From assembly GCA_003344405.1 (NCBI GenBank), contig NOWV01000002.1:682001-746000 (forward strand): a stretch of 64,000 nucleotides of DNA, in the 5' to 3' direction. The position numbers were made by a program, and so were the translations under genes. The DNA is from Trichoplax sp. H2. Its lineage: Eukaryota; Placozoa; Uniplacotomia; Trichoplacea. Positions 12,601-24,038 of this stretch are shown here, piece after piece (position 1 is the stretch's first letter; every line of letters starts with the position of its first letter). The notes below the pieces were generated by a model. The model searched no databases. It was not told where the DNA came from and saw only the letters and a list, made by a program, of their open reading frames with translations.

Positions 12601-14889
12601 TATATATTTAGCATTAATAAGTTTTAAGTTAATGCTATCGGATTCCTATACGAGTAGTCCTTGGTAACGACATATGTGCAGCACAGTACGAGTTCGTGGA
12701 TCTACCAACAGTTCAGCTACTGACTACAGTACATCAACTTTTTTGTATAGGCATTTTTGACGGACGTTTTACGCGTACATTAAAATTGATCGATCTAATG
12801 AATGTACTCGTACATCAAATTAAATAGGTACATACGTTTTCATGAAGTTAGCTTATGGTATACACGATACAGTGCATAACTTAATAATATTAAACTTCAA
12901 TCGATCATAAAAATTTCGTTTTCTACATCATACTTTTTCAGATGCAGTGGAGTTGTGAGTTTATCTGTATGATCGTTATATTTCTAAATTGCTTTAAATT
13001 TTACTTTATTTTTCTTAATACTGTAATTGCTCACAACGTATATCAATAACAGCAAACTATGGGTAAAACATGTTCGCCTACTCGATTGTCATCTCACGAG
13101 TCATTCTTGATCACCAAAAGACACATGTTGTAACACACTAATATTGTAGTTTTCTGTTTCACATCTACAGAGGTCTGCCAGAATAACTAGCTTGATAATG
13201 CAGAAAATAATACGCTTTCGTTGAGTATGTTTTCTGTCATTAGTGAGCTCTTATTGTATCATAAATCTTTCGAAGTATGAGTATAAGCATACTTTAAAAG
13301 CTCGTTAGGGATTGTTACGTGGATTCAGCTAATGTAATAAAGTCATCCAAAGTCTTCGAATATTGCTTGATTTTCTATAGTCGTTTGCTTCTGTACTATA
13401 GAAGCTTTCCGTCCACCGTTCGAGCGTATGTCTTAATATTTTCATCTCGGAAAATCATAATCAGGATGATTTCTACTAACACCACATACTGTACATATTG
13501 TCAGATGGTAGGTGGTATCCTAGACTTCACTTTTCATCACTACTGTATATTATTCGGAAAGTAAAGATACAATATTGATTTCACATTTTTTACATTTATT
13601 TCTATCATTAGATAAATATTAATATTATTATGGTTTCCTAATGCTCCTTTGTTCAGAGAAGGGAGAGGAGAGCGTATTGCAATCGGGGCTGACAAGTACA
13701 TCGATGATCCCCATTTTTAACCTTCCTAGAATCATACATACAGTATCTACCGTTTGTATCAGAACTGATGACTATTAAAATCTTGGGTTATCAAAAGTTT
13801 ACCTCTTGACTTGACAGGCTAGTTGCACAACTTAATACAGCCTATTGACGCTTACTGGTAGTAATTGCTCACTAATAAACAATATTACTTATTTCTGCTA
13901 AAACTGCTTTGATATCGATCATAAGATATCTACATTGATGTCCTCCCTTAATTTCTCTAGCTGTAGTTCGTGCACTCGTATATTGTAATCTAGAAATGAC
14001 CGAGCGGTCCAGATTGAATGTCACTGGGATTGATATGTGTAAGTTCATGTCTTTTTTTGATCTACGTAACTATAATACGATTTCCTCCAATATAGAACGA
14101 AAATTAATCTACCTGATGTTCCTAAAGTAATTTTTGAGCATCCAGCCAATGATCAATCGTAGCAGATAGTACTATTCAATTTATTAAACATTTTTCCTAC
14201 TCTATCCTACATTAATCCAAACAACGATGAATAAAATTTAATCAAGGTTCAAAAAGACAGCAGGACATGTTTGTAAATGTGGAATATGTTATCTAAGATG
14301 GAGTCAAACGGAATCACGCATTAATACATATTGCATAGGGTAGCACAGGAAGAGATTCGCAACTCTGTTATGCTAGATGTACGATTGCATATATTTGTTA
14401 GTATAACTACAGTAGGAATTTTTAGAGAAAATTCTTGAAAAGTCCTCGATTACAGTATACCTTTGTGAACACGTGAGTACAGTAGGTCTCTACGTACAGT
14501 CAGAGTATCTGAAAAACGGTCCAGAGAAGTCCCTGATAATACGGACCGCATAGCTTTGCAATATCTAAATTATTATTATGATACCGCTGAAAATTACACT
14601 ATCTTTGTGGTGAGACTTATCGTGAAAAATTTTTGCATCGACCGATCATCAATCGTAATAACTGATAAGTGTTGTTCAATTTTACTGCTTATACCGCAAT
14701 CTGGACCATGATGACAATTAACAATCCTCGCTTTATCAGGAATTTAACATTTTTTTCTAAAACATCTTACAAGTATTTTTTTAACAAACACGCGTATACC
14801 CCTTTATACTGCAACGCCATTCTACAGCATCATAAACGTATAGATAGATTGCTTGATGATAATCTAACACTTTTTTCTTTATTTTGTAG
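9651..14889. other. Intergenic region without an assigned gene
   Basis: About 5.2 kb of AT-rich DNA upstream of the ENT-bromodomain gene. No gene could be built. Two short fragments look mildly protein-like and are described as findings: a minus-strand frame at 10,805-10,993 and a plus-strand terminal-exon-like piece at 13,657-13,720. The promoter and any 5' untranslated exon of the downstream gene should lie here. Confidence 0.45.
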
Positions 14890-14891
14890 CT

Positions 14892-17800
14892 ATGGTGGAC
14901 GATCGGAATGACGTTTCTTGTGACGAGGCACGTCGGGTGTTACGGCGCTTAGGTTAGTATCCATGTTTGAATTCTTATCATAGCAGGTAAAAAGATATTT
15001 TCATCACTTCTATTGTTCGTCTATAAACTTTACATGATTCTATTAATACGTTAGATAAGGATTAATTTAATTCACGTGAAATACGATCGACTTTGTAGCT
15101 ACTTCAAATACTCTATCAAAAAATAACACCTTTAGCTCATCGATTTTATTCTCGTGATACGTTATCAAATAGGAAGGTTTTACTCATCCTCTTCTTATCA
15201 TTATAGGAATTAATTTTACTTAATGCAGTATGCAATTATGGGATTCTCTTGTATTATTAATTCATTCCCATACATTCCTTGCCTTATCGATTACAAAGTT
15301 TCTCTTTACTTTTATAGAATTAGAAGCCTACTCGTCCATTACCAGTGCCTTGCGGGCACAAGGCGATTTGTGCAAGTATGTCGACGTTTGCTATAGAATG
15401 TAGAGAAAGATCTAGTAATCTTATTTTATTTGACTTACTCAGCATAAATACTGTACATGAAATATATTTTTTTCTTTTTCACGTTGTACTTACGATATTT
15501 ATAGGGAAAAAAAGCAATTACTCCAGGATATATGTTATCAGCTAGGGTAAATATGTACTGCCTAGGTTGTTAAACCTACGCATTAAAGGATTGATTTGTT
15601 TCAGTTTACCCTTGATAAAATTGTTTTTGTGATTATTTGGATAGAATTTCTACTGAAAGATATCGGGCTGAACTTCGTCGTGCTGCTAACGATGATATGT
15701 TAACAACTATCGCTAATAGGTTTGTTGGAAAATGGAATCTTTAGTTTTAGATATATCTGACTTTGAAAATAAGTTACCTGTTACTGATTTACTGTGGTAT
15801 TTATTTTTACTTGCATATTTAATGCTTAACATATTTTTAGATTATCTGGGTCAAACAGTTCCGAAGAATGGCTCTCTGAGGGCCGACGTCTCGCACCAGT
15901 TGTGCCTCGTCTTGTACCTCAAACCGTACTTTCTCCAATTGCTAATGCGGCTGCAACTACGTCTTTTATGATTGCTAGCGGTAGACCTCCTACTATCGAG
16001 TACGTAATTTTGTAGTAGCTGTAAAGGAGTTTATTTGTAATAAATTTTGACTAGATGGCGTAACTAATGCCATTGCATGTGCATACGTATGTTACTGTAT
16101 GCCTATAATTTGTTATTGCTTTTAGTGCTGTACTTTTATAGGATAAATTGCTGAAGAAATATTCAATGAAATTTATTGTCTTTGATATAACATTTTGTTT
16201 CGTAATAGAACCATTTCATTGACTAAAAGTGATAAGCAAGATTTAAATATTAATGGAGCGCATAACTCTATCGAACTACCATCATTTGCGGATAAACAAA
16301 GCAAAATTACTCCAAACGGTACCACTGATGAAAAGAATGATTCCACATCGAATCCTGCTGTTCGTGTAAAACGTAAGCGTCGTATGCCTATGAGTGACAG
16401 TAATAATCGTGATCGCTCCAAGCTGTCCAAATCGGCGTCCTTACATGCTTTAACTTCTAAGTTATCTAAACAAACTGCAGTGGTATCACCATCTAGCGAA
16501 ATCATAGCACAAATTATGAATCCTGTTACCAGTGAAGCAGTGACTGCAACTATTAACAAAAAATCAAATCGTAGTAATAGTATAACTTCTGCTTCTCAAT
16601 CTATATCACCTATTGAGACAAATAGAAAGAATTTGATGCCATCATCCAAAAAACAACGTTCAAATTTAACACCTGCTGCCTCAAGTATTGAAAATCGCCA
16701 TTCTTCTACTACTACTGTAACAACAACTACTACCACTGCGAGTAGTGCCTCACCTTCGTCATCACTGCAAGTTAATAAATCAACTTCAAAGCAAGTTAAT
16801 AAACATAGAAAATACCCGTCAAATATAAAAACATCTAAATCATTCTTTACCAATTCATCTGCTAGTCTCACGACGGCTTCCGCTAGCATAAAAACGACAG
16901 TATCATCGATTAGTGGTTCTACATCGACTAAAATTAAAGTTAAGCTTCCAAGACAACGATCAAAAGCTACCAAATCAAAAATTTCTTTAGTAGTACCTGC
17001 TATGATCAAACCTGATAAAGTTAAGTCAGCTACTACTGTAGCTTCTGGAGCCACAACCTCTTCTACTTCAGTATCCGTTGTCAATCGTACCGGTATATTA
17101 ACATCTACCTCATCAATACCAACTACTGCCGTCTCCGAGTCAAAAGGAATAAGTAACATTACCTCCTTATTAAGGACGACAGGTATTAATGCATCCTATC
17201 AATGGACTTTATGCGATACTATTCTCATAGAATTGCAGAGCATGTAATGGTGTTGTAAAACTAATTCATAGTTTATTAACAATATTGTTATAAGTTTAAG
17301 CCGGCTCCATATCAATTGTTAATTGTTTTACTTCATATTTGTTAAAGAAAACATTCGTGTAACGTCCTATAGCAGAAATATGTGTAAAAAATTTAAAAGT
17401 AAAAATCTAAAAATATCTATTTTTTGTAGCTAAGCAAAATCGCCTTGCAACAACAACTATCTCGACGTCATCTCCTTTTTGTTCAAATCCTACGCCAACT
17501 GAACAACATTCGACTAATTCTGTTGTTGCTACAATGGGTAGTCAAAATATAACTCATAGTGCATTGAATTCTACGCCTAGATTTACGGTTCCCATAGATA
17601 TTAGGGTATGACTTGTCAATCGATTACAAATTGCTATTATGAAGTTATACTTGATAATTAACACTACTTTAAAATTCTGAATCTATTATAGAATTTACAA
17701 GATCAAAGTAGGAAATTGACAGAAAGTCTAAATAAAACAATTTTAAGCACTTCGTTGCAACGTAACTCATCCAAGGCCACATCTAAATTGTTATCAGAGA

Positions 17801-20800
17801 TTAGCAAATCTAAAACAACTGGTCTCTCAGAAAATACGACACGTGGAATTTTAGATAGACAACAAAAACGGAGCGAAACGACTAACCAGGGTAATATAAC
17901 TCAGCCATTTGGAAAATCTGACAATAAGAATACGAAAAAACAGGTAAAATTTATACTGTAGAAGTTATTAGAAATACATATGGTAACTGTAATAGTCTAC
18001 TTGATTACACTCTAATTTAAAATAGGATGGGCAGAATACAATAGCTTCCCTTGCTATGCAATCTGGAGAACACGATGAGTCACAAGATCAGTCTCCCACA
18101 AAACCATCTTTGACGAATTTAACTAGTAAACTAGGATTAGAATTTTCGAAATCTGTAAACGCCCATATTGGTGGCTATGACGATGCTAAGAAGAATAATA
18201 ACACTAGTAATATAAAAACAGATAATAAAGAACTAGAGATTGATACTTGTCATCTGCGGAAAGAAAGCGCAATTGACAGTAGCACGCCAGTAGTCAACGT
18301 TACAAAGAGTACCGACGAAAACGTTGAGAATAGAGGAATAATATCAGTAAAAACTGTGGACTCCTCGAATGATGATATGATGGAAGAGAAAGCTTTCTCC
18401 CAAGTGGAAAGTAATGCTATAGATGAAACTATCGGCGAATCAAAGGATCATATTAATGAAAGAACTGCTAACTTACAAGAAGGTAGTAGTTATATGATTA
18501 ATTAAGTTATAATTACTTTCATGGAGGTACTGAGTTAATTTTATAAATTTTAGACATTATGGTAGCCACCGATGACCATGATTATTGTATAGATAGTTCT
18601 ACGCTATCCCATAAAGTTAGCGAAAAAGTGACTTGCTCCGATATCTCCTTGCAAAGTAGCTCAAATGCTAACGAGGCAGAATCTCCGAAGATGCAAACAG
18701 AAACTGATCGCATGGATTTCTTTGAAATGAGCACTAATGGAAGTGAAACATCAGGTCTAGTAGTAATCAATTGTATCGCAACATGCACATTTGATAGCGG
18801 AATAATAACAATATGTGTGTAAGATTGTATATAGAAATACTGATAAATCTATCTCATTTACTTATGCAGAATCTAATAATCAAATTGACAAAGGTACTAC
18901 AGTGGTAACTAGCGATGACTTAAAGGAAGATCGATCCTATAATTTAACTTCACATATTGATGATGGCGAAGCGGTCATGGACAATGGAACGGCTGACATG
19001 GTATCGGTGATAAGTACGGATGATAGGTCAAATCACAAGTGTGAATTATCAAATGTTTCTGGTGATGGCAATTCGATATCGATGACGGAAGCTATCGCTG
19101 GAGCTACTGCGGCTAAAGCTACTGATGAAAGTACTAACGTTAGACAAATTGACGTAACAAACGATTTCGAAATAGTTGTTGAAAAAATTGAAGTGGGCAG
19201 CGGTAAAATTCATCATGTTGCCCATGCAGAATCAAATATTAAGATGGAAAGCATGGAAAAAGCGACGACGTATACTGATCTTTTCGATACTATCAGTGAG
19301 GACTCTATGCCTGACAATAATTCAGAAGTTCCAATGTCAATCGATGTAACTGATACTGAAGTAGATGCCACCGATAGCTGTAATTATAACGAATCAGAGG
19401 CTACAACAAAACTAACTGGTAACTCTCAATCCCAGCGAGAAGTCGCAGATGTTACTGTAAGACCAGATTATGTCGAACGCGATAGTGTTAATGTAATTGT
19501 AGGTGCAAAATTTGATATGGAGAATCCGAATGAAGCGAAAGTCGAAGTAAAGGTAAAAGATGACGACACAGATATTATCCTAGAATCTAACACTGAAGTT
19601 GGCAATACCAGTTGGACTGAGATAAAAAATAATTACAATGAGGTAAGAGATAGTAGTCACCTCACGCCGAATGATAGTGAAGCAGATCCAGCTGTTATTC
19701 AAGGTACCGAAGCAGAATTAGCAGCCCAAGTAGATGATAGTGAAGGAGGTGAGGTGGTTACTGAAAACCTTACCAACGTTAGCAGCGAGTCACAGGCTGA
19801 GATAAATAGCGTTGGAATCCTAGAGATAGATGCAGACTTCAACAAAGGTACTAGCAGCGAAGTCTACACTGATATCGACATACATTTGGAAGGTAATCTG
19901 CTTAAAGAAAGTGTCCGAAATACTGATGTTATACCAATGGCTACCATAGATGCAAAAGAAGACAAAGTTTTAGATAACACTACAAATCTGGAAATTGAGT
20001 CTGGTGGAAAGGAAAATCTAATGACCAAAGTGAGTGCTAATTTGGTCGAAGCAAAGTTAGAAGATGATAACGCTGATAACGCAAAGTTTAAAGATGAAGC
20101 TACGGGTATTAAGCCAGATGACAGTAAATACTTGGACAAGAAAACCGTACAGATAGAGGATTCTAACGTCACCGAATGTAGCATTATGTCTTCCACATTA
20201 CGTGGAGACAATGATAATGTTAAACAAGCAGATATTGCAACTGAGAAGATAGACTCTGTCTCGTTCGAGACGCGAAATAGTGGATCAAGTCCCAAAATAG
20301 TTAGTGTTTCATCATATTCCAACTTTGATGAGTTACCCTTGAGAAGCGTTAGCACTGAAATAACTGCAGTCGATAGTTTTAAAAATACTAAATTTCGTGC
20401 TGAATTAAATATCCAAGAGGATGCAATGAGGACAGTGAATAATGCAAACTACAATGTACCACAAGTGGAGAAATCTAAGATTGAATCGAATTTAGGCAAT
20501 TTTACAGATGTCACCCGAGTGGTCAAACCTGAATCAAGGAATGAACTGGCTCAAAGAACTTACGTTGTTGAAAACTCGATTTCTGAAGAATCATTAAAAA
20601 AAGATACTGTCTCCGATGCAAACTCGACTTCTGTTTCTGATGTAATAAGTTTTATGGATTTTGGAATTAGTAATCGAAGAACTGAAACTACTAACATTGG
20701 TTCAAATACCAAAATATTTAATTCCAAAGAAGAGAACATGGATAGCAATGCTAGTTTGACAAATAGTATTACCATCAACTCTAGCTGTACAGCACTAAAT

Positions 20801-22559
20801 TACGATGAGACAAGACTAACCGCTGATAAGTCTGAGACTGCTAATTTAATTGCAGGTTCTGAGATAGGTAACAATGTTACAGGTAAGATCTTAAACTTGG
20901 GAACTGAAGTTGCTAGTCTTGTTGATAACAATCAAACGACTAGCGAAGTTAATTCCGGAAAAGAAGCTGAAAATACGAATGTTAAAGTCTGCGAATCAAA
21001 TAAATCTACATCGGAAAATCAATCCACGAATATTTTGAATGTTGTATCTCTCGATTCCTTTGCAAATGTTACGGACTTTGATCATGAAAATATAAGAAGC
21101 ACTAGCCCAAATACTGTCGATATAGATGCAAATGATGTATCGAACGATTTGCTGAGGAAATCTGAAACAATCGTACATACATTTAGTAATTCAGAAATTG
21201 AAATGGAGAACAATAATGAATCTTCCGATGTATCAATATATGCTAACGAGTTACCTCTCGATAATAAATTAGAGACAGTAGACGAAGTGCCAACTGAAAG
21301 TACGGACTCTGAAGATATCCTTACCAGTGATGACCAGTCGGCGATATCTGATTCGATGTACAATATCGCTGCAAACTCGAATCATCAAAGTATTGATAAT
21401 GGATCGTCTCAATTTAATAACAATCAAATTTATGGAAATTTTCGAAATACGTTATTCTCCGAAAATGAATTGATTAGAGTTGAAGAAACAAAAAACTTGA
21501 AAGATTTTCCTGATAATATAATGATCCGAGATATATCAACTGTAGCCAATAAAGTTTTACCTATAGATATTCTTGAAGATGATAAACGAAGTAAAGTCGA
21601 TAACTGTTCGCCTGGTACAAGCAACAACGATAATGGAAATGATTTGGATAGTTCAGATAAAGCGGATGTTGTAAAAGATTCTAGCAATGGTCATATGGAT
21701 ATTAATTCGAATGAAATCGCTGTTAATAAATCAAACCATGTCGATGATTTTAAAACAATCCTCAAAAGAAAGAAAAATTCGAAACGTAAAAGAAAAATTG
21801 AAATTTCAAATAAACGAAGCCTGAATTCATTAGGAGTAGAACAGAAGTGGATAAAAGCTGCTTTCAAGTAAAGAACTATTAAAAGGCTGATGAATTAATG
21901 TTATTTGGCGTAGATTCTGATGAAATTTTATTTTTGTAGTATACTCCACCGTATATGTAGATTTAAAGGTAGTGGAAGACCCAAAAAGACATATACTGCA
22001 GCGTCTTGGTTTTTAAAACCAGGTAAATTAAAGTCGCTATTATCTTGTTTATTCTTTTCTTTTCAACGTTATTTTGCAATTTTTCCGCCATAGTGGAAGA
22101 AAATCATGCCCCCGGATATTACGATGTTATCACAAATCCTATGGATTTCAGCACTATTAGAAAGAAGCTTGAGGTAATGCACTGGAATTTGTATTAGTAA
22201 TATTAATATTGGGATTGATTTAATTGATATTTTATGCTATCTAGAGTGGTGCTTACGGAAATTATAGAGATTTTAATGATGATATGGAGTTAATAAAGAC
22301 GAACTGTCATCTTTATAATCCGCCAGATCACGCTATTCGCAAAGTTAGTTAATAACACCATCATTATCGTATTGACTTGTCGTATTTATTGCAATATTCC
22401 GCCGAAATAATATAGCTACCCAGAGTTATAAGATTTTAGGGGATTAAATTTAAGTTTAATATCGGCTTTTATGTATCCTTCCAGGATTGCGACGAAGTTT
22501 TTGATTTTTACCATGGAGAATATAATAAACTGTTAGCAAATTATGAAAATGTAGGTTAA
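14892..22559 (+). CDS. EMSY-type ENT-domain protein with C-terminal AT-hook and bromodomain
   Basis: Nuclear chromatin protein by its domains. Coding exons: 14892-14952, 15318-15375, 15505-15546, 15645-15719, 15841-15999, 16209-17182, 17430-17605, 17692-17943, 18026-18482, 18554-18754, 18870-21867, 21961-22022, 22094-22173, 22245-22343, 22485-22559. Phases match at every join; total 5,769 nt, 1,922 aa. Residues 9-80 match the EMSY ENT domain closely (LELEAYSSITSALRAQGDL, ISTERYRAELRRA), followed by the EMSY-conserved EGRRL-PRLVPQT segment. Residues 132-600 are Ser/Thr-rich. Residues 600-1780 are a very acidic, Asn/Ser/Asp-rich disordered stretch, mostly in one 3-kb exon. Then come a basic cluster (KRKKNSKRKRK), an AT-hook-like GRPKK and a bromodomain (GYYDVITNPMDFSTI) that keeps the acetyl-lysine Asn (LYNPPDH); its first helix is not clear. 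An acceptor AG lies at 14888-14889, two bases before the ATG, so a 5' UTR intron is likely. The ENT identity is secure; the single-gene model is less so. Confidence 0.8.
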
Positions 22560-23256
22560 AGTTTGCGTGTACGTTGTATTCATTGTCTATACGAAATAAT
22601 AAAATGATTGATGCTGAGATGAATTGGTATAATAGGACAACGAAGCTGAAGATTTCCAAGATTCGAAAAAATTCAGAGCTACTTCTGAAGAAACGGTATC
22701 ATAGTAAAGTTTTATTGGTCTACAAAAGAAATGTTTCTGAGATATTGAGATGTATTCTTCAAAGCGACCGAAATCGTCTATTCAACGAAAAATTGATGTA
22801 TTGTGTATATAGTACTAATAATTGCCAATTCAAAGGTTTCGAAAGATAAATTTTCTGCTTTCTTGTATATTGTGTAATTACTTTGTATACATAGAACTTT
22901 GGTCATTGAAAGTTAGTCTTATGGCATGGGTAGTTAGTTCGTATATTCCGAATGAAATACTCATACCTGATGTTGCATTAATATGATTATTTTCAAATAA
23001 TATAGTTTTTTTGCAGTGTCAGAACAGCTATAAGAAAAGTTCATCAAATTTTTAGGTGTCATACTGCTGGTCTATTTGCATCGATTATTGATTGACTCAT
23101 CAAGCGTGTTCCGAACAAAAAGGAAAATGTTAACGTTTTATATGTATGCAGTCTTATTTATTGTATTATATATTCAGTGCGATGTAACTTGTGCCATAGT
23201 TTGCTTTAATTTTTAACTTTATACGCGAACTAAAAAGTGAAGAATTTAAACATGGC

Positions 23257-23262
23257 AATAAA
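23257..23262 (+). promoter_or_regulatory. Candidate poly(A) signal of the ENT-bromodomain gene
   Basis: AATAAA about 700 bases after the stop codon; a nearer copy lies at 22597-22602. Hexamer seen, use inferred. Confidence 0.25.
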
Positions 23263-23801
23263 AGGAAAAGTAAATCTGGACAGTGGCTTGATATGTGCTG
23301 ATTTACGTTGAACGCCTTATAGCAAAATTTAGGCTAGTAGGTATTGCTCTATCTGAAATAGGTCAACATAGGTATACGCGTAGTATATAGTAAAAATATA
23401 AAGTTAATTAATACCGTATTATTCCTTGCTCAAAATTATCCTTTGCATTCGCTCTTATACGTATTGTCTAACACAGACCCTAATTGGTCATAATCATTCC
23501 ATAGATTATTCAAATGAAAATACACACTTGCGATCACAGTTAAAGTATAACATTTTATTGTGCTTGAAAATTGTATTGTAATCCAAGTCCATTAAATTTA
23601 TCCAATTTTACAGTGAAGGTATGAGCAACTTCGTAGACAACCGTAATACTGTACTATTTTAACCTTTTACTCCAGAATTTAAACAATTACCGGTACGTTA
23701 ACATGCAATCTTATGCAATCTTATAGTAAATAGATTATAATAATTCATATTAGTTTTCCTATTAGGATTAACGATTGTATACACCAGTTATTGTTATCTC
23801 T

Positions 23802-23807
23802 TTTATT
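23802..23807 (-). promoter_or_regulatory. Candidate poly(A) signal of the SRCR-MAM-EGF gene
   Basis: AATAAA on the minus strand about 230 bases downstream of the SRCR gene stop codon. Hexamer seen, use inferred. Confidence 0.3.
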
Positions 23808-24038
23808 GATTTACGTAAATTAATAAAACTGCATTTACAACCATACTAGTTTAGTAAATCACTCAAATATAAGCATCAAACGATTGTCGTACGAGTGTAT
23901 CCATACTGAAGTTATTCCTATTAACTAATAGTAAGAAGAAATAGAATAATTCAGTTGTCATTAGTATGAACGAATAAACCATATTCTATATCAAAGCCAT
24001 CTTTAAATCAGAACGGAATATAACTATACTTGGATATG

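Larger units (their letters stand above)
22560..24038. other. Convergent intergenic region
   Basis: Between the 3' ends of the plus-strand ENT-bromodomain gene and the minus-strand SRCR gene. Candidate plus-strand AATAAA words lie at 22597-22602 and 23257-23262, and a minus-strand one at 23802-23807. An open frame at 22574-22849 starts 15 bases after the stop, has no recognisable similarity and is probably 3' UTR. Confidence 0.5.

Noticed and set aside
16173-17159. Long minus-strand open frames (128 and 187 codons) opposite the ENT-bromodomain gene
   Set aside because: They are exact shadows of the Ser/Thr-rich exon at 16209-17182. Codons such as TCA and ACT read backwards give few stops. 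No similarity.
19864-21687. Several minus-strand frames opposite the 3-kb acidic exon
   Set aside because: Shadows of a low-complexity exon; composition is what the complement predicts.
22574-22849. 91-codon frame just after the ENT-bromodomain stop
   Set aside because: No similarity and out of frame with the gene; most likely 3' UTR. A donor-like GTAGGT overlaps the stop, but no convincing next exon was seen.
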